Origin: an uncultured Bacteroidota bacterium
GTDB taxonomy: Bacteria; Bacteroidota; Bacteroidia; Bacteroidales; F082
Direction: 5' to 3'
Assembly (NCBI GenBank): GCA_900542475.1
Contig: UQNO01000021.1
Coordinates: 1 to 35,738, forward strand
Length of the DNA: 35,738 nucleotides
Shown one piece after another: positions 25,682 to 33,751 of this stretch (position 1 is the stretch's first letter; every line of letters starts with the position of its first letter). Below the pieces are notes generated by a model. It searched no databases, was not told where the DNA came from, and saw only the letters and a list, made by a program, of their open reading frames with translations. The position numbers were made by a program, and so were the translations under genes.

Positions 25682-27418
25682 TCATTTCGACCAGTTGTCT
25701 TTTAATCCGACAGTTCTGTTAAACACCAGGTGTTCTGGGGTGCTGTCTTTGTCAACGGTGAAATATCCTATTCTCTGGAATTGGAAGTGGTCAAGCGGTT
25801 TTGCGTCGGCGAGGAACTGCTCCACATAACAATTCTCTCTTATTTCCAATGAGTTGGGATTCATCATCTTGCGCATTGCTTCGACAGGTGTATTGCCTTC
25901 ACCTTGCAGTTTGGCGAGTTCATCACGTGGATTTTCCACATTCCACAGACGGTCGTAAAGTCTCACCTCCGCCTTGATGCAATGACTTTGGCTCACCCAA
26001 TGTATGGTGCCTTTCACCTTGCGGTTTGCATCAGGCATTCCGCTGCGTGTCATCGGGTCGTATTCGGCGTAAACCTCGACGACTTCGCCATTATCGTTTT
26101 TCTTGCAACCGGTGCATTTCACGATGTAAGCGTTCTTGAGTCGCACTTCTTTGCCTGGTGTCAAACGGAAATATTTGTTCGGCGGGCATTCCATAAAATC
26201 TTCTTTCTCAATCCACAGCTCGCGGCTGAATGTGATATTATGGCTGCCGGCGTTTTCATCTTCCGGGTTGTTGATAGCCTGTAGTTCCTCTTGCTGACCT
26301 TCCGGATAATTGGTAATCACCAGCTTAACGGGATTGATGACAGCTGCCACACGTGTTGCGCGAGCGTTCAGGTCTTCACGGATAGAGCTTTCGAGCAATG
26401 CAAAATCGTTCAAGGCGTCGTAGGTGGTGTAACCGATTTTATCGATAAACAGATGTATTGATTCCGGAGTATAGCCACGCCGGCGGAAGCCGCAAATAGT
26501 AGGCATACGCGGGTCGTCCCAGCCATTTACGATACCTTCTTTCACCAAAAGGAGAAGGTTGCGCTTGCTCATCAAAGTATAGTTGAGGTTCAGTTTGTTG
26601 AACTCTGTCTGCCGTGGACGGTTGTCGTCCATGTTGTCGTCTTCGCCGCGGATTTCCTTGAGCCAGTTGACAAACAAGTCGTAAAGTGGACGATGTACCA
26701 CAAATTCCAGTGTGCAGAGCGAGTGTGTCACTCCCTCGAAATAATCACTCTGGCCGTGTGCGAAGTCGTACATTGGATAAGCGTTCCATTTGGTGCCTGT
26801 ACGATGGTGAGGAGTCTTCACCACCCGGTAGATGATGGGGTCACGGAAGTGCATATTCGGGTTCGCCATATCGATTTTTGCGCGAAGCACCATCTTGCCT
26901 TCCTCTATTTCGCCGGCATTCATTTTCCGGAACAACTCCAACGACTCTTCCACCGGGCGGCTGCGATACGGGCTTTCAATGCCGGGCTGTGTGGGCGTGC
27001 CTTTCTGTGCCGCAATCTCGTCTGACGACTGCTCGTCGATATACGCCTTGCCGCGTTTTATCAATTCGATGGCAAAATCCCAAAGCTGTTGGAAATAATC
27101 AGAAGCGTAATATTCGCCACCCCATTGATAACCAAGCCATTGAATATCCTCTTTGATGGCATCGACATACTCCATGTCTTCCTTTGTCGGATTAGTGTCG
27201 TCAAAACGGAGGTTGCAAATGCCGCCGTAACGTTTGGCGATGCCGAAATCCAGGCATATAGCCTTGGCATGGCCTATATGGAGATAACCGTTAGGCTCCG
27301 GAGGAAAACGGGTCTGCACACGACCTCCGTTCTTACCGTTTTTTAAATCTTCTTCAACTTTCGCTTCGATGAAATTAAGCGATTTCTTTTCTTCTTTGTC
27401 AGCTTCCTCGGAAATCAT
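25682..27418 (-). CDS. glnS: Glutamine--tRNA ligase
   Basis: 578 aa. A class I synthetase that charges tRNA-Gln directly. HIGH motif: PPEPNGYLHIGH at residues 39-50. The KMSKS-like signature is the LMSKRNLL loop near 278, the GlnRS variant. CNLRFDDTNPTKE near 69-81 and the PTICGFRRRGYTPESI block near 300 are typical. The C-terminal anticodon-binding beta-barrels run from about 350 to the end. Direct GlnRS use implies that at least part of Gln-tRNA formation bypasses the amidotransferase route. It is the first gene of the five-gene minus directon. Its final codons and TGA stop resemble the edge of a dispersed repeat seen elsewhere in the window. Confidence 0.95.
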   Translation of the reverse strand: MISEEADKEEKKSLNFIEAKVEEDLKNGKNGGRVQTRFPPEPNGYLHIGHAKAICLDFGIAKRYGGICNLRFDDTNPTKEDMEYVDAIKEDIQWLGYQWGGEYYASDYFQQLWDFAIELIKRGKAYIDEQSSDEIAAQKGTPTQPGIESPYRSRPVEESLELFRKMNAGEIEEGKMVLRAKIDMANPNMHFRDPIIYRVVKTPHHRTGTKWNAYPMYDFAHGQSDYFEGVTHSLCTLEFVVHRPLYDLFVNWLKEIRGEDDNMDDNRPRQTEFNKLNLNYTLMSKRNLLLLVKEGIVNGWDDPRMPTICGFRRRGYTPESIHLFIDKIGYTTYDALNDFALLESSIREDLNARATRVAAVINPVKLVITNYPEGQQEELQAINNPEDENAGSHNITFSRELWIEKEDFMECPPNKYFRLTPGKEVRLKNAYIVKCTGCKKNDNGEVVEVYAEYDPMTRSGMPDANRKVKGTIHWVSQSHCIKAEVRLYDRLWNVENPRDELAKLQGEGNTPVEAMRKMMNPNSLEIRENCYVEQFLADAKPLDHFQFQRIGYFTVDKDSTPEHLVFNRTVGLKDNWSK

Positions 27419-27438
27419 AATTCAAAAAATTTATTCTC

Positions 27439-27541
27439 GTCGTTTTGACTGAAGCGAAATGGGTAAAATCCCCGCTCTTGAACTTTCAATCGTTCTTTTG
27501 CATAAGACTTCTCGACTCCGCTGCATTTCGCTCGAAACGAC
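27439..27541. repeat. Dispersed palindromic repeat between glnS and cvpA
   Basis: The left arm (27439-27461, starting GTCGTTTTGACTGAAGCG) and the complement of the right arm (27506-27541, starting GTCGTTTCGAGCGAAATG) are similar, so the unit is an imperfect inverted repeat around about 45 bp. A related copy lies at 33621-33656 inside the glycosyltransferase gene. Confidence 0.6.
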
Positions 27542-27656
27542 TGTATTGAACGTTTTTAAACCGCAAAAATAATTATTTTTTGGAAAAAAATCCATACATT
27601 TTTTTTATTTTTTTGTAATTTTACACCGATTTTTAACGTTAAAAAGCAAAAAAACC

Positions 27657-28226
27657 ATGAATTATTTAGACATTGTCATTGGTATCATATTGATAATCTT
27701 CGCGATAGGCGGAATGAGAAGCGGTATCGTCAGGGAGGCTTTTTCACTTGCAGCTTTCATCGGTGGCATCTACGGAGCCATAAAACTTGCGGATATGGTT
27801 GGCAAATGGCTGTCAAATCTGATAAATGTCGGTCAAGAATGGCTGTCTGTGATTTCGTTCATAGTCGTTTTTATTGCTTTGGCTTTGTTAATCAATTGGT
27901 TAGGAAATATATTGGCAAATTTTATCGAATCGGTAAACCTCGGTTTTATTGACAAAACAGGAGGCATTGTTTTTGGAATAGCAAAAGGTTTTCTGCTTGT
28001 CGGAGTTCTTATTTTACTTCTTGATTTCTTTGGGATTAAAAACGTTTTGGATAAAGAAACCCGTGATGGCTCAACACTTTATAAAAACTCGGAAAAGGTT
28101 GCCGAATGGATTTTCGACAACAAAGACAACTGGATTAATATAATTGACGAAGAGTACGAGAAAATAGAGAAAAAGTTCAAGAAAGACGCTGACGATGTCG
28201 AGGAAATATTAGATGATGTCATTTAA
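27657..28226 (+). CDS. CvpA family membrane protein
   Basis: 189 aa. The family pattern is clear: MNYLDIVIGIILIIFAIGGMRSGIVREAFSL in pieces at the N-terminus, then three more helices near 35-50, 61-85 and 101-122, with GFIDKTGGIVFGIAKGFLLVG near 98-118. The C-terminal third is charged and probably coiled. CvpA was named for colicin V production in E. coli; its general role seems to lie in envelope homeostasis. The gene is followed by elbB after 17 bp. Confidence 0.85.
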   Translation: MNYLDIVIGIILIIFAIGGMRSGIVREAFSLAAFIGGIYGAIKLADMVGKWLSNLINVGQEWLSVISFIVVFIALALLINWLGNILANFIESVNLGFIDKTGGIVFGIAKGFLLVGVLILLLDFFGIKNVLDKETRDGSTLYKNSEKVAEWIFDNKDNWINIIDEEYEKIEKKFKKDADDVEEILDDVI

Positions 28227-28243
28227 ATTTAAAACATAAAAAT

Positions 28244-28891
28244 ATGAAAAAAGTAGCGGTTATTCTTGCCGGATGCGGCACCATGGACGGCTCTGAAATC
28301 AACGAGACCGTGACGTTATTGTTGGCGTTAGACCAACACAATATTGAATATCAAGCCTTTGCGCCCGATGAGTATCAAGCCGAGGTGTTTAATCACGCGG
28401 CAGGCAAATGCACTGAAGAGCGCAGGAACATAATGGTTGAGGCGGCACGAATTGTGCGCGGCAACATCTTGCCTGTCACCAAGTTTAACGCCGATGATTT
28501 CGATGCCTTGCTGTTCCCTGGCGGTTTCGGAGCTGCGAAAAACCTGTTCACCTACGCCTACGACGGCATCAATTTCAAGGTCAACAAAGATGTTGAGAAA
28601 GCCATCAAAGACATTCACGCCCAGGGCAAACCCATTGGTGCCATGTGCATCGCTCCATTGATGGTGGCGAAAGTGCTTGGCAATGTCAACGTTACGATGG
28701 GAAGCGGCGATTGCAAACAAGCCAAGGAACTGACACAAATCGGCTGCAAACACACCGAGACAACCCACGGCGGTGTCGCAATCGATAAGGAAAACAAGGT
28801 GTTTTCAACGCCATGCTTCATGCTCGATGCGAGCTTAAAAGATGTCTATCAAGGAGCCTGGAATCTGGTGGAGGAGATAATAAAAGGATAA
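28244..28891 (+). CDS. elbB: ElbB-type DJ-1/PfpI superfamily protein (glyoxalase)
   Basis: 215 aa, normal ElbB length. The start KKVAVILAGCGTMDGSEINE and the block FPGGFGAAKNLFTYA near 88-102 are diagnostic. The nucleophile-elbow Cys lies in GAMCIAPLM near residue 135, and a Glu near residue 20 is the expected partner. E. coli ElbB has weak glyoxalase activity and was linked to isoprenoid production; the physiological substrate is unclear. The protein is cytosolic. The stop codon is enclosed by a hairpin that may end transcription before the accessory island. Confidence 0.92.
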   Translation: MKKVAVILAGCGTMDGSEINETVTLLLALDQHNIEYQAFAPDEYQAEVFNHAAGKCTEERRNIMVEAARIVRGNILPVTKFNADDFDALLFPGGFGAAKNLFTYAYDGINFKVNKDVEKAIKDIHAQGKPIGAMCIAPLMVAKVLGNVNVTMGSGDCKQAKELTQIGCKHTETTHGGVAIDKENKVFSTPCFMLDASLKDVYQGAWNLVEEIIKG

Positions 28892-28900
28892 TTTATCTCC
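28873..28900 (+). terminator. Possible terminator overlapping the elbB stop
   Basis: GGAGATAA (28873-28880) and TTATCTCC (28893-28900) form a perfect 8-bp stem with a 12-nt loop, then TTT. The elbB TAA (28889-28891) lies in the loop. Confidence 0.45.
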
Positions 28901-29033
28901 TTTAGCGAGAAATTAAACACGGTTTATTCAAAATTTTCCAAAATATTGCAGTATTGTTTCAGAATCAAAAAATAAAATTTTTGGGAAAATAACATTATTT
29001 TAGGTTACTATATATTTTTTTACACAAAATTTG

Positions 29034-29063
29034 TTTGTATGTGTAAAATAATTCGTATATTTG
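29034..29063 (+). promoter_or_regulatory. Promoter of the IS1595-type transposase
   Basis: TTTG (29034-29037), 18 bases, TATATTTG (29056-29063). The transposase ATG follows 21 bases later, so the promoter probably belongs to the element. Confidence 0.6.
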
Positions 29064-29084
29064 CAGCGTAAATGTTTTTGCGTT

Positions 29085-29998
29085 ATGGTTACAACAAATT
29101 TCAAGTCTGTAGTTGAATTATTAGACACGTTCAAGGACGAGCAAAGCTGCATAGACTATTTGGAGCATTTGCGTTGGAATGACAATGTTGTAAGCCCTTT
29201 TGACCCTAATTCAACAGTATATAAATGCAAGGGCAATAAATACCGCTGCCGTAATACTGGCAAGTATTTTAATGTAAAAACTAACACGTTGTTTGACAAT
29301 ACAAAAATTTCATTGAGAAAATGGTTTGTGGCTATATACATAGTTACATCGCATAAAAAAGGCATTTCATCGGTTCAACTAAGCAAAGATATAAATGTCA
29401 CACAAAAGACAGCATGGTTCATGCTCCATCGAATCAGAAAATTTTTCGGTATAGAAAATGATAATAACTGAACAACACCGTCGAAATGGACGAGACCTAT
29501 GTGGGTGGCAAAAACAAGAATCGTCACGCAAACAAGAAAGTCAAACATTGTCAAGGACGAAGTTCAGCCGACAAAACACCAGTATTTGGAATGATTGAGC
29601 GTAATGGAAAACTGAACGCCAAAGTGGTTGGGGACACTTCCGCCGACACACTTACGCCTGAAATATTAAAGCATGTCAAAAATGCCACGATCTATACAGA
29701 CGAATATAAGGGTTATAATGAGGTTAGGAAATATTACCCACACGAGATAGTAAAGCACAGGCAATATGAATATGTGCGAGAGAACATTTATACAAATACT
29801 ATTGAAGGTTTTTGGGCGTTATTGAAGCGTGGAATAATTGGCATATACCATTATGTTTCAAAGATACATTTGCAGAAATATGTTGATGAATTTGTTTTCA
29901 GATACAACACAAGAGGTTGTTCGGAATGCAGCAGATTTAACTTGTTATTACAAAATACGGAATATAGATTAACATACAAACAACTTATATATGGTTAA
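29085..29998 (+). pseudogene. IS1595-family transposase, split by a one-base frameshift
   Basis: The first frame (29085-29471) encodes the N-terminal part: a CKGNKYRCRNTGKYF zinc-ribbon-like segment, TNTLFDNTKISLRKWF, and QKTAWFMLHRIRKFFG. It stops at TGA 29469-29471. The matching C-terminal part lies in another frame that is open from 29468 to 29998, with the DDE-type catalytic triad: Asp in VEMDETYVGG, Asp in IYTDEYKGY and Glu in NTIEGFWALLKRGIIGIYH. Adding one A at about 29466-29467 restores a single family-like reading (ENDN-K-LNNTVEMDE). No slippery heptamer is present, so loss of a base or a sequencing error is more likely than programmed frameshifting. The 3' end overlaps the KilA-N start by 8 nt. 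Confidence 0.85.
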
Positions 29999-30911
29999 AA
30001 CATCTATTTTAACGGTTCAGGGAATTGATATTGCCATGACAGTGATTAACGACAATGATTACATTTCGTTAACTGACATGATAAAAGCAAAAGATGGAGA
30101 TTTTTTCATAAGCGATTGGCTTCGTAACAGAAATACGTTGGAATACATTGGCGCATGGGAAAGCCTAAACAACCCAGACTTTAATTATGGCGAATTCGCC
30201 ATAATTAAAGAAAAGTCAGGTCTTAATAATTTCAAAGTTAGTGTAAAAGAATGGGTTGAGAAGACTAATGCTGTGGGTTTATATGCCAAAACAGGTAGAT
30301 ACGGAGGAACGTATGCTCACAAAGACATTGCTTTCAATTTCGGAATGTGGATTAGTCCTGTATTTCAGCTTTTTATAGTTAAAGAGTACCAACGCCTAAA
30401 GGAAATTGAAAATAACCAATATAATCTTGAATGGAACGTTAAGCGAGTTTTATCAAAGGCTAATTACTCTATCCATACAGATGCTATAAAGCAATATGTA
30501 TTACCAAATAAAGACAAAGGATTAAAAGACGATTGGGTTTATGCAAGCGAGGCTGACATGTTAAATATTATCATGTTTGGATGCACGGCTAAAACATGGA
30601 GAGGGTCAAATGTTAATAAGGCGAATAGCGGTGAAAATATTCGTGATACAGCGAGTATTAACGATTTAGCAATTTTGTCAAATCTTGAGTCGTTAAATGC
30701 AACGCTAATAAGACAAGGTGTTGACAAGGAGAATAGATACCAAATATTAAAAGAAGCTGCAGAACAGCAACGCAAACATTTGGAGCAATATGACTATATA
30801 AAATCAGTAAAGAAACTTAGTAAAACAACTTATATTGAGGCTGAAAGTAAAAGCGACTTTGACAAGTCATTAACAAAAGCACTTAATTATAATCCTAACG
30901 AAGAAAAATAG
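29991..30911 (+). CDS. KilA-N domain protein, likely passenger gene
   Basis: 306 aa. The N-terminal 115 residues form a KilA-N DNA-binding domain: DYISLTDMIKAKDGD near 21-35, FISDWLRNRNTLEYIGAWE near 36-54, TGRYGGTYAHKDIAFNFGMWISP near 101-123 in pieces, and FIVKEYQRLKE at the end of the domain. The rest is mostly helical and charged (KEAAEQQRKHLEQYDYIKSVKKL near 249-271). KilA-N proteins are common in phages and mobile elements; this one may regulate or assist the element, but that is inference. The ATG lies inside the last codons of the transposase, so it is translationally coupled. A hairpin overlaps the stop. Confidence 0.85.
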   Translation: MVKTSILTVQGIDIAMTVINDNDYISLTDMIKAKDGDFFISDWLRNRNTLEYIGAWESLNNPDFNYGEFAIIKEKSGLNNFKVSVKEWVEKTNAVGLYAKTGRYGGTYAHKDIAFNFGMWISPVFQLFIVKEYQRLKEIENNQYNLEWNVKRVLSKANYSIHTDAIKQYVLPNKDKGLKDDWVYASEADMLNIIMFGCTAKTWRGSNVNKANSGENIRDTASINDLAILSNLESLNATLIRQGVDKENRYQILKEAAEQQRKHLEQYDYIKSVKKLSKTTYIEAESKSDFDKSLTKALNYNPNEEK

Positions 30912-30934
30912 GGTGACAAAAAAGCCACCCTATC
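30909..30934 (+). terminator. Terminator of the KilA-N gene
   Basis: ATAGGGTG (30909-30916) pairs perfectly with CACCCTAT (30927-30934) around a 10-nt loop. The TAG stop is inside the left arm. Confidence 0.6.
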
Positions 30935-30973
30935 TCCAAACTATTTTGTAACGTGATTATTTGATTAATTCTT

Positions 30974-31690
30974 TTAAAATAGCATCCAGGTCTTCTGTAT
31001 ATGCGTCTTTTTTGTCGTATGGATATATATTGACTGACTATAGTTTGAGTTGTATTGTCCGTAACCTACTATCATGGTAGCAGTACTTGCAGAAAGGCTG
31101 TTTATGAATAAATACTGACCATCGCTGTATGTGACATATACATATCTCTCTCGTATGAATGTGCTTAATTCTGATGCATAGGTTGAATAAATCAGAAGAC
31201 TGTATGCGCTTACGCAGTTATTATTGTCAAACAACACTGCCAAGATAGGTGCATTCGCGGAATAGCTGGTATAACCAATAGCATTACTTGTCGTTGATGC
31301 AGGAGTGCCGAGTTTTGAAATCACAGAGCTTCTCGTCTCGCCAAAATTTATATTTGGTTTGGGATAAAGATTGCTGCGTGGTGACACGTTGACACTAAAA
31401 GTCTTGGTATCATCTTTGGACTTAAGAGTAATGGTTGTGTTGCCTACGTATTGAGCAGTGACGACACCAGAGCTGGATACTTTGGCATGGTACTCATTAC
31501 CCGAAGAATAGGTAATCGTATTGTCGCATTGTGCTTGGATTTTGTAGGTTTCGCCATTGTGCAGTGTGGCCGAAGTCGTTGAAAGTGTGATGAGCTTCTT
31601 TTGAGAAGCCATGTCCTCGTTCTTTGAACATGATGTTGCCAACATAAACAATGTTGCCAACAAGACAAACAGTAACTGTTTCGTTTTCAT
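30974..31690 (-). CDS. Lipoprotein with a bacterial Ig-like (BIG_2-type) domain
   Basis: 238 aa from the ATG at 31688-31690; an in-frame upstream start would add 20 non-signal residues. MKTKQLLFVLLATLFMLATSC is a lipoprotein signal with the lipobox LATSC. Residues about 32-105 (LITLSTTSATLHNGETYKI, then GVVTAQYVGNTTITLKSKD) fit a BIG_2 Ig-like fold. The remaining half (INFGETRSSVISKLGTPAS) resembles small beta-alpha domains of secreted Bacteroidota proteins but is not assigned. The protein should sit on the outer or inner membrane facing the periplasm or cell exterior. The function is unknown. It is isolated in the accessory island, convergent with the KilA-N gene. Confidence 0.75.
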   Translation of the reverse strand: MKTKQLLFVLLATLFMLATSCSKNEDMASQKKLITLSTTSATLHNGETYKIQAQCDNTITYSSGNEYHAKVSSSGVVTAQYVGNTTITLKSKDDTKTFSVNVSPRSNLYPKPNINFGETRSSVISKLGTPASTTSNAIGYTSYSANAPILAVLFDNNNCVSAYSLLIYSTYASELSTFIRERYVYVTYSDGQYLFINSLSASTATMIVGYGQYNSNYSQSIYIHTTKKTHIQKTWMLF

Positions 31691-31892
31691 GGTGTGGTAA
31701 TTTATAAGGTTGTTTTGCAATATTGCCAAATTAAACGAAAAAAGGTACAAGTAATTCCGCCTGCCTTACTGGTTTACCACAACCATCTTTCACAACGGAC
31801 ACTTATACCTCTATGGCATAATACGCCAATGTGAAAGAATGGACTCGAAAATTGCTTCAAGGTGGTAATTTGTAAGGCAACTGAGCACATTT
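31691..31892. other. Intergenic part of the accessory island, no gene seen
   Basis: It lies between the lipoprotein start and the RhuM remnant. Broken open frames give no recognisable family. It may be decayed coding sequence. Confidence 0.5.
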
Positions 31893-32185
31893 TGGCTTAC
31901 GCAGAAGCGCATGGCAGAAATTTTTGGAGTGGATGTTCGAACTGTGAATTATCACCTAAAGGAAATCTACAAAAGCCAAGAATTGACAGAGATGACAACT
32001 ATCCGAAAAAATTCGGATAGTTCAACATGAAGAAGGACGAAACATGGAACGCGAACTGGATTTCCACCATCTTAAAGTTTTTATTGCTCTCGGTTACCGC
32101 GTAAACAGTGAAGAGGCTTCACACTTTCGCAAATGGGCAACCGATACTCTCGACGAATTTGTTACGAAAGGCTATATTCCGTTTG
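31893..32185 (+). pseudogene. RhuM-family remnant, frameshifted and truncated
   Basis: The first frame from 31893 reads WLTQKRMAEIFGVDVRTVNYHLKEIY, the helix-turn-helix-like start of RhuM proteins. At 32006-32011 a run of six A shifts the frame; with five A the reading continues as IRKIRIVQHEEGR, then LDFHHLKVFIALGYRVNS and FRKWATDTLDEFVTKGY, all RhuM-like. Similarity ends near 32185, leaving about 100 of roughly 330 residues, and both ends are lost. RhuM genes are frequent in mobile islands, often near type I restriction genes. The remnant marks decay of such an island. Confidence 0.75.
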
Positions 32186-32280
32186 CTATATTAATGATTT
32201 TCAAATTCTTTTGCCATAACCATCTATTATTAATGATAGTTTGTAAAGATAAGCATTGTTTCTGAAACCTCCAAAAAGAC

Positions 32281-32470
32281 TTAAACCCAAATCGGTCAAT
32301 AGAAGTGGAATAATTTGTGGCCAAATCTGTAATACGTTGACAATGAGTTGTTTATAAAACCTATTTTCTAATGGCGGTCATTAGAAATTTCTATTAGCAA
32401 AAGGCTTATAATCAAGTAGTTACAAAGTCAACCACAAAAATGGCCGTACTAATGACCGATTTGGGTTTAA
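32281..32470. mobile_element. MITE-like 190-bp element with perfect 18-bp inverted ends
   Basis: TTAAACCCAAATCGGTCA at 32281-32298 is the exact reverse complement of 32453-32470. The interior has no gene. It holds a perfect 9-bp hairpin (TTTCTAATG 32365-32373, loop GCGGT, CATTAGAAA 32379-32387), and GGTCATTAG near 32377 can alternatively pair with CTAATGACC near 32449. The right end runs into a 12-bp palindrome, ATCGGTACCGAT (32470-32481). Size and layout fit a non-autonomous transposable element. Both ends begin with TTAA, which might be a target-site duplication. No parent transposase is identified. Confidence 0.6.
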
Positions 32471-32481
32471 TCGGTACCGAT

Positions 32482-32563
32482 TTTAACGGGACACCAATGA
32501 TCTAATTTTTTTACTCTTTTAATTATTACAAGGCAAAGATGCAAATTTTTTATTGTTGACTGA
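32482..32563. other. Short AT-rich gap downstream of the glycosyltransferase
   Basis: No gene or clear terminator hairpin was found. It contains a poly-T stretch near 32505-32512. Confidence 0.5.
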
Positions 32564-33751
32564 TTATTTCCACCTAATCTTTGAAAAAAATCCTGCAAAT
32601 GCTGAAAACACCACGTAAAACGGATAAACAAACTCCAATGGGAACATCCAGTGGAGAAGTTTATGTTGTTTCATAAAGTGAGTGATTCTCTTTAAAATAG
32701 GGAAGTCGATGAGAGTTTTCATGATGACATAAAGCACGTAGAATACCCAGAAAACCGGCATGAAACAGCCTGCCACGAAGAAGAAAACAATGCTGAGATT
32801 GAAAAGCAAAACGATGAGTGCTGTAGCAATGATTTTCCAGTTGGTGTAAGCCTTCGTCTTCGAGGTCCAACGGGCGCGTTGACGGAAAAACGTTTTCAAG
32901 TCCGGCATTGTCGCTGTCTTTACAATCGCTTCGCAATCAAGCAAAAATCCTATTGATTTGCTTCCATAATGCTTGATGAACCGCTCCATCAGGAACATGT
33001 CGTCACCTGAAGCAATGTTCATGTCGGTGCGATACTTCGCCACATCGAGGGCGGCCTGGCGGTCGTACATCATGTTGGCTCCGTTGCACATCACCGGCAT
33101 ACCAATGGCGGCAGAACCTGCGGTACTTGCGATAAGACTCAAGTGCTCAAGCACTTGCAGTTTCTCGAACAAGGTGTTTGCAGGCGACAGAAGCACCGGT
33201 CCGAGCAGCATCTTCAGGTCTTTTTCAACAAAATAACCAACCATCGACTCTATCCAACGCCAGGGAAGCTCGCAATCGGCATCGGTAACCATAACTATCT
33301 CATTTTCAGCGGCATGCAAGGCCTGAGAGATTGCTTGCTTTTTCCCTTGACCCGTAGCTTTTAAAAGTTTAAGGTTCATTTCAGAATGAGATTTTTTAAA
33401 GCCTTCCGCAACAGAAAATGTATCATCAGTTGAATTGTCATCAACAAGAATTACCTCAAATTTTTCTTTATCAAATGATTGATTATAAAGCGATTGTAAA
33501 AGTTTTTCGATGTTTCTGCCTTCGTTGCGAGCAGCAATCAACACAGAAACATTCCTTCTCGTTATTTCGGGCGAAATCGGGAAATCACCGCCTTTTAAAC
33601 CTTGTCGGGATTGCTTGCCTGAGATTTCTCCACTCCTTTCGCTTGCTCGAAACGACATCAATCCACAGGTGAACGCACCGATGCAAATTAGATACAATGC
33701 TGCGAATATCATAATGATATTCAATAAGATATGTATTGTCTCAAGGCTCAT
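32564..33751 (-). CDS. Membrane glycosyltransferase, family 2
   Basis: 395 aa. After an N-terminal helix (about 5-33) comes a GT-A catalytic domain: VSVLIAARNEGRN near 68-80, VILVDDNSTDDTF near 99-111, the DxD motif in VTDADCELPWRW near 154-165, and the acceptor-site RQRARWTSK near 287-295. Two or three C-terminal helices follow (about 305-345), the arrangement of processive or polyprenol-linked GT2 enzymes. The sugar donor and acceptor are not known. Residues about 34-67 (FRASERSGEISG... to ITRRN) look like translation of a dispersed repeat placed in the linker between membrane helix and catalytic domain. It overlaps the upstream membrane-protein gene by 11 nt. Confidence 0.88.
   Translation of the reverse strand: MSLETIHILLNIIMIFAALYLICIGAFTCGLMSFRASERSGEISGKQSRQGLKGGDFPISPEITRRNVSVLIAARNEGRNIEKLLQSLYNQSFDKEKFEVILVDDNSTDDTFSVAEGFKKSHSEMNLKLLKATGQGKKQAISQALHAAENEIVMVTDADCELPWRWIESMVGYFVEKDLKMLLGPVLLSPANTLFEKLQVLEHLSLIASTAGSAAIGMPVMCNGANMMYDRQAALDVAKYRTDMNIASGDDMFLMERFIKHYGSKSIGFLLDCEAIVKTATMPDLKTFFRQRARWTSKTKAYTNWKIIATALIVLLFNLSIVFFFVAGCFMPVFWVFYVLYVIMKTLIDFPILKRITHFMKQHKLLHWMFPLEFVYPFYVVFSAFAGFFSKIRWK
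33551..33656 (-). repeat. Dispersed repeat embedded in the glycosyltransferase reading frame
   Basis: The segment 33621-33656 is similar to 27506-27541, sharing a GCTCGAAACGAC end. Its other edge (about 33551-33566) resembles the last bases of glnS. Translated on the minus strand it yields FRASERSGEISG, unlike the GT2 family at this point. Confidence 0.5.

Larger units (their letters stand above)
29030..30934 (+). mobile_element. IS1595-like insertion element with a KilA-N gene (ends approximate)
   Basis: The unit covers the promoter, the split transposase, the overlapping KilA-N gene and a final hairpin. The tight overlap argues that the KilA-N gene travels with the transposase. I could not identify terminal inverted repeats or a target duplication, so both limits are approximate and the true ends may lie outside. 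Confidence 0.5.

Noticed and set aside
29463..29471. Programmed frameshifting in the transposase
   Set aside because: No slippery run such as A6G or similar is present at the junction.
32044..32265. A separate small gene
   Set aside because: It is the second half of the frameshifted RhuM remnant, followed by unrelated residues.
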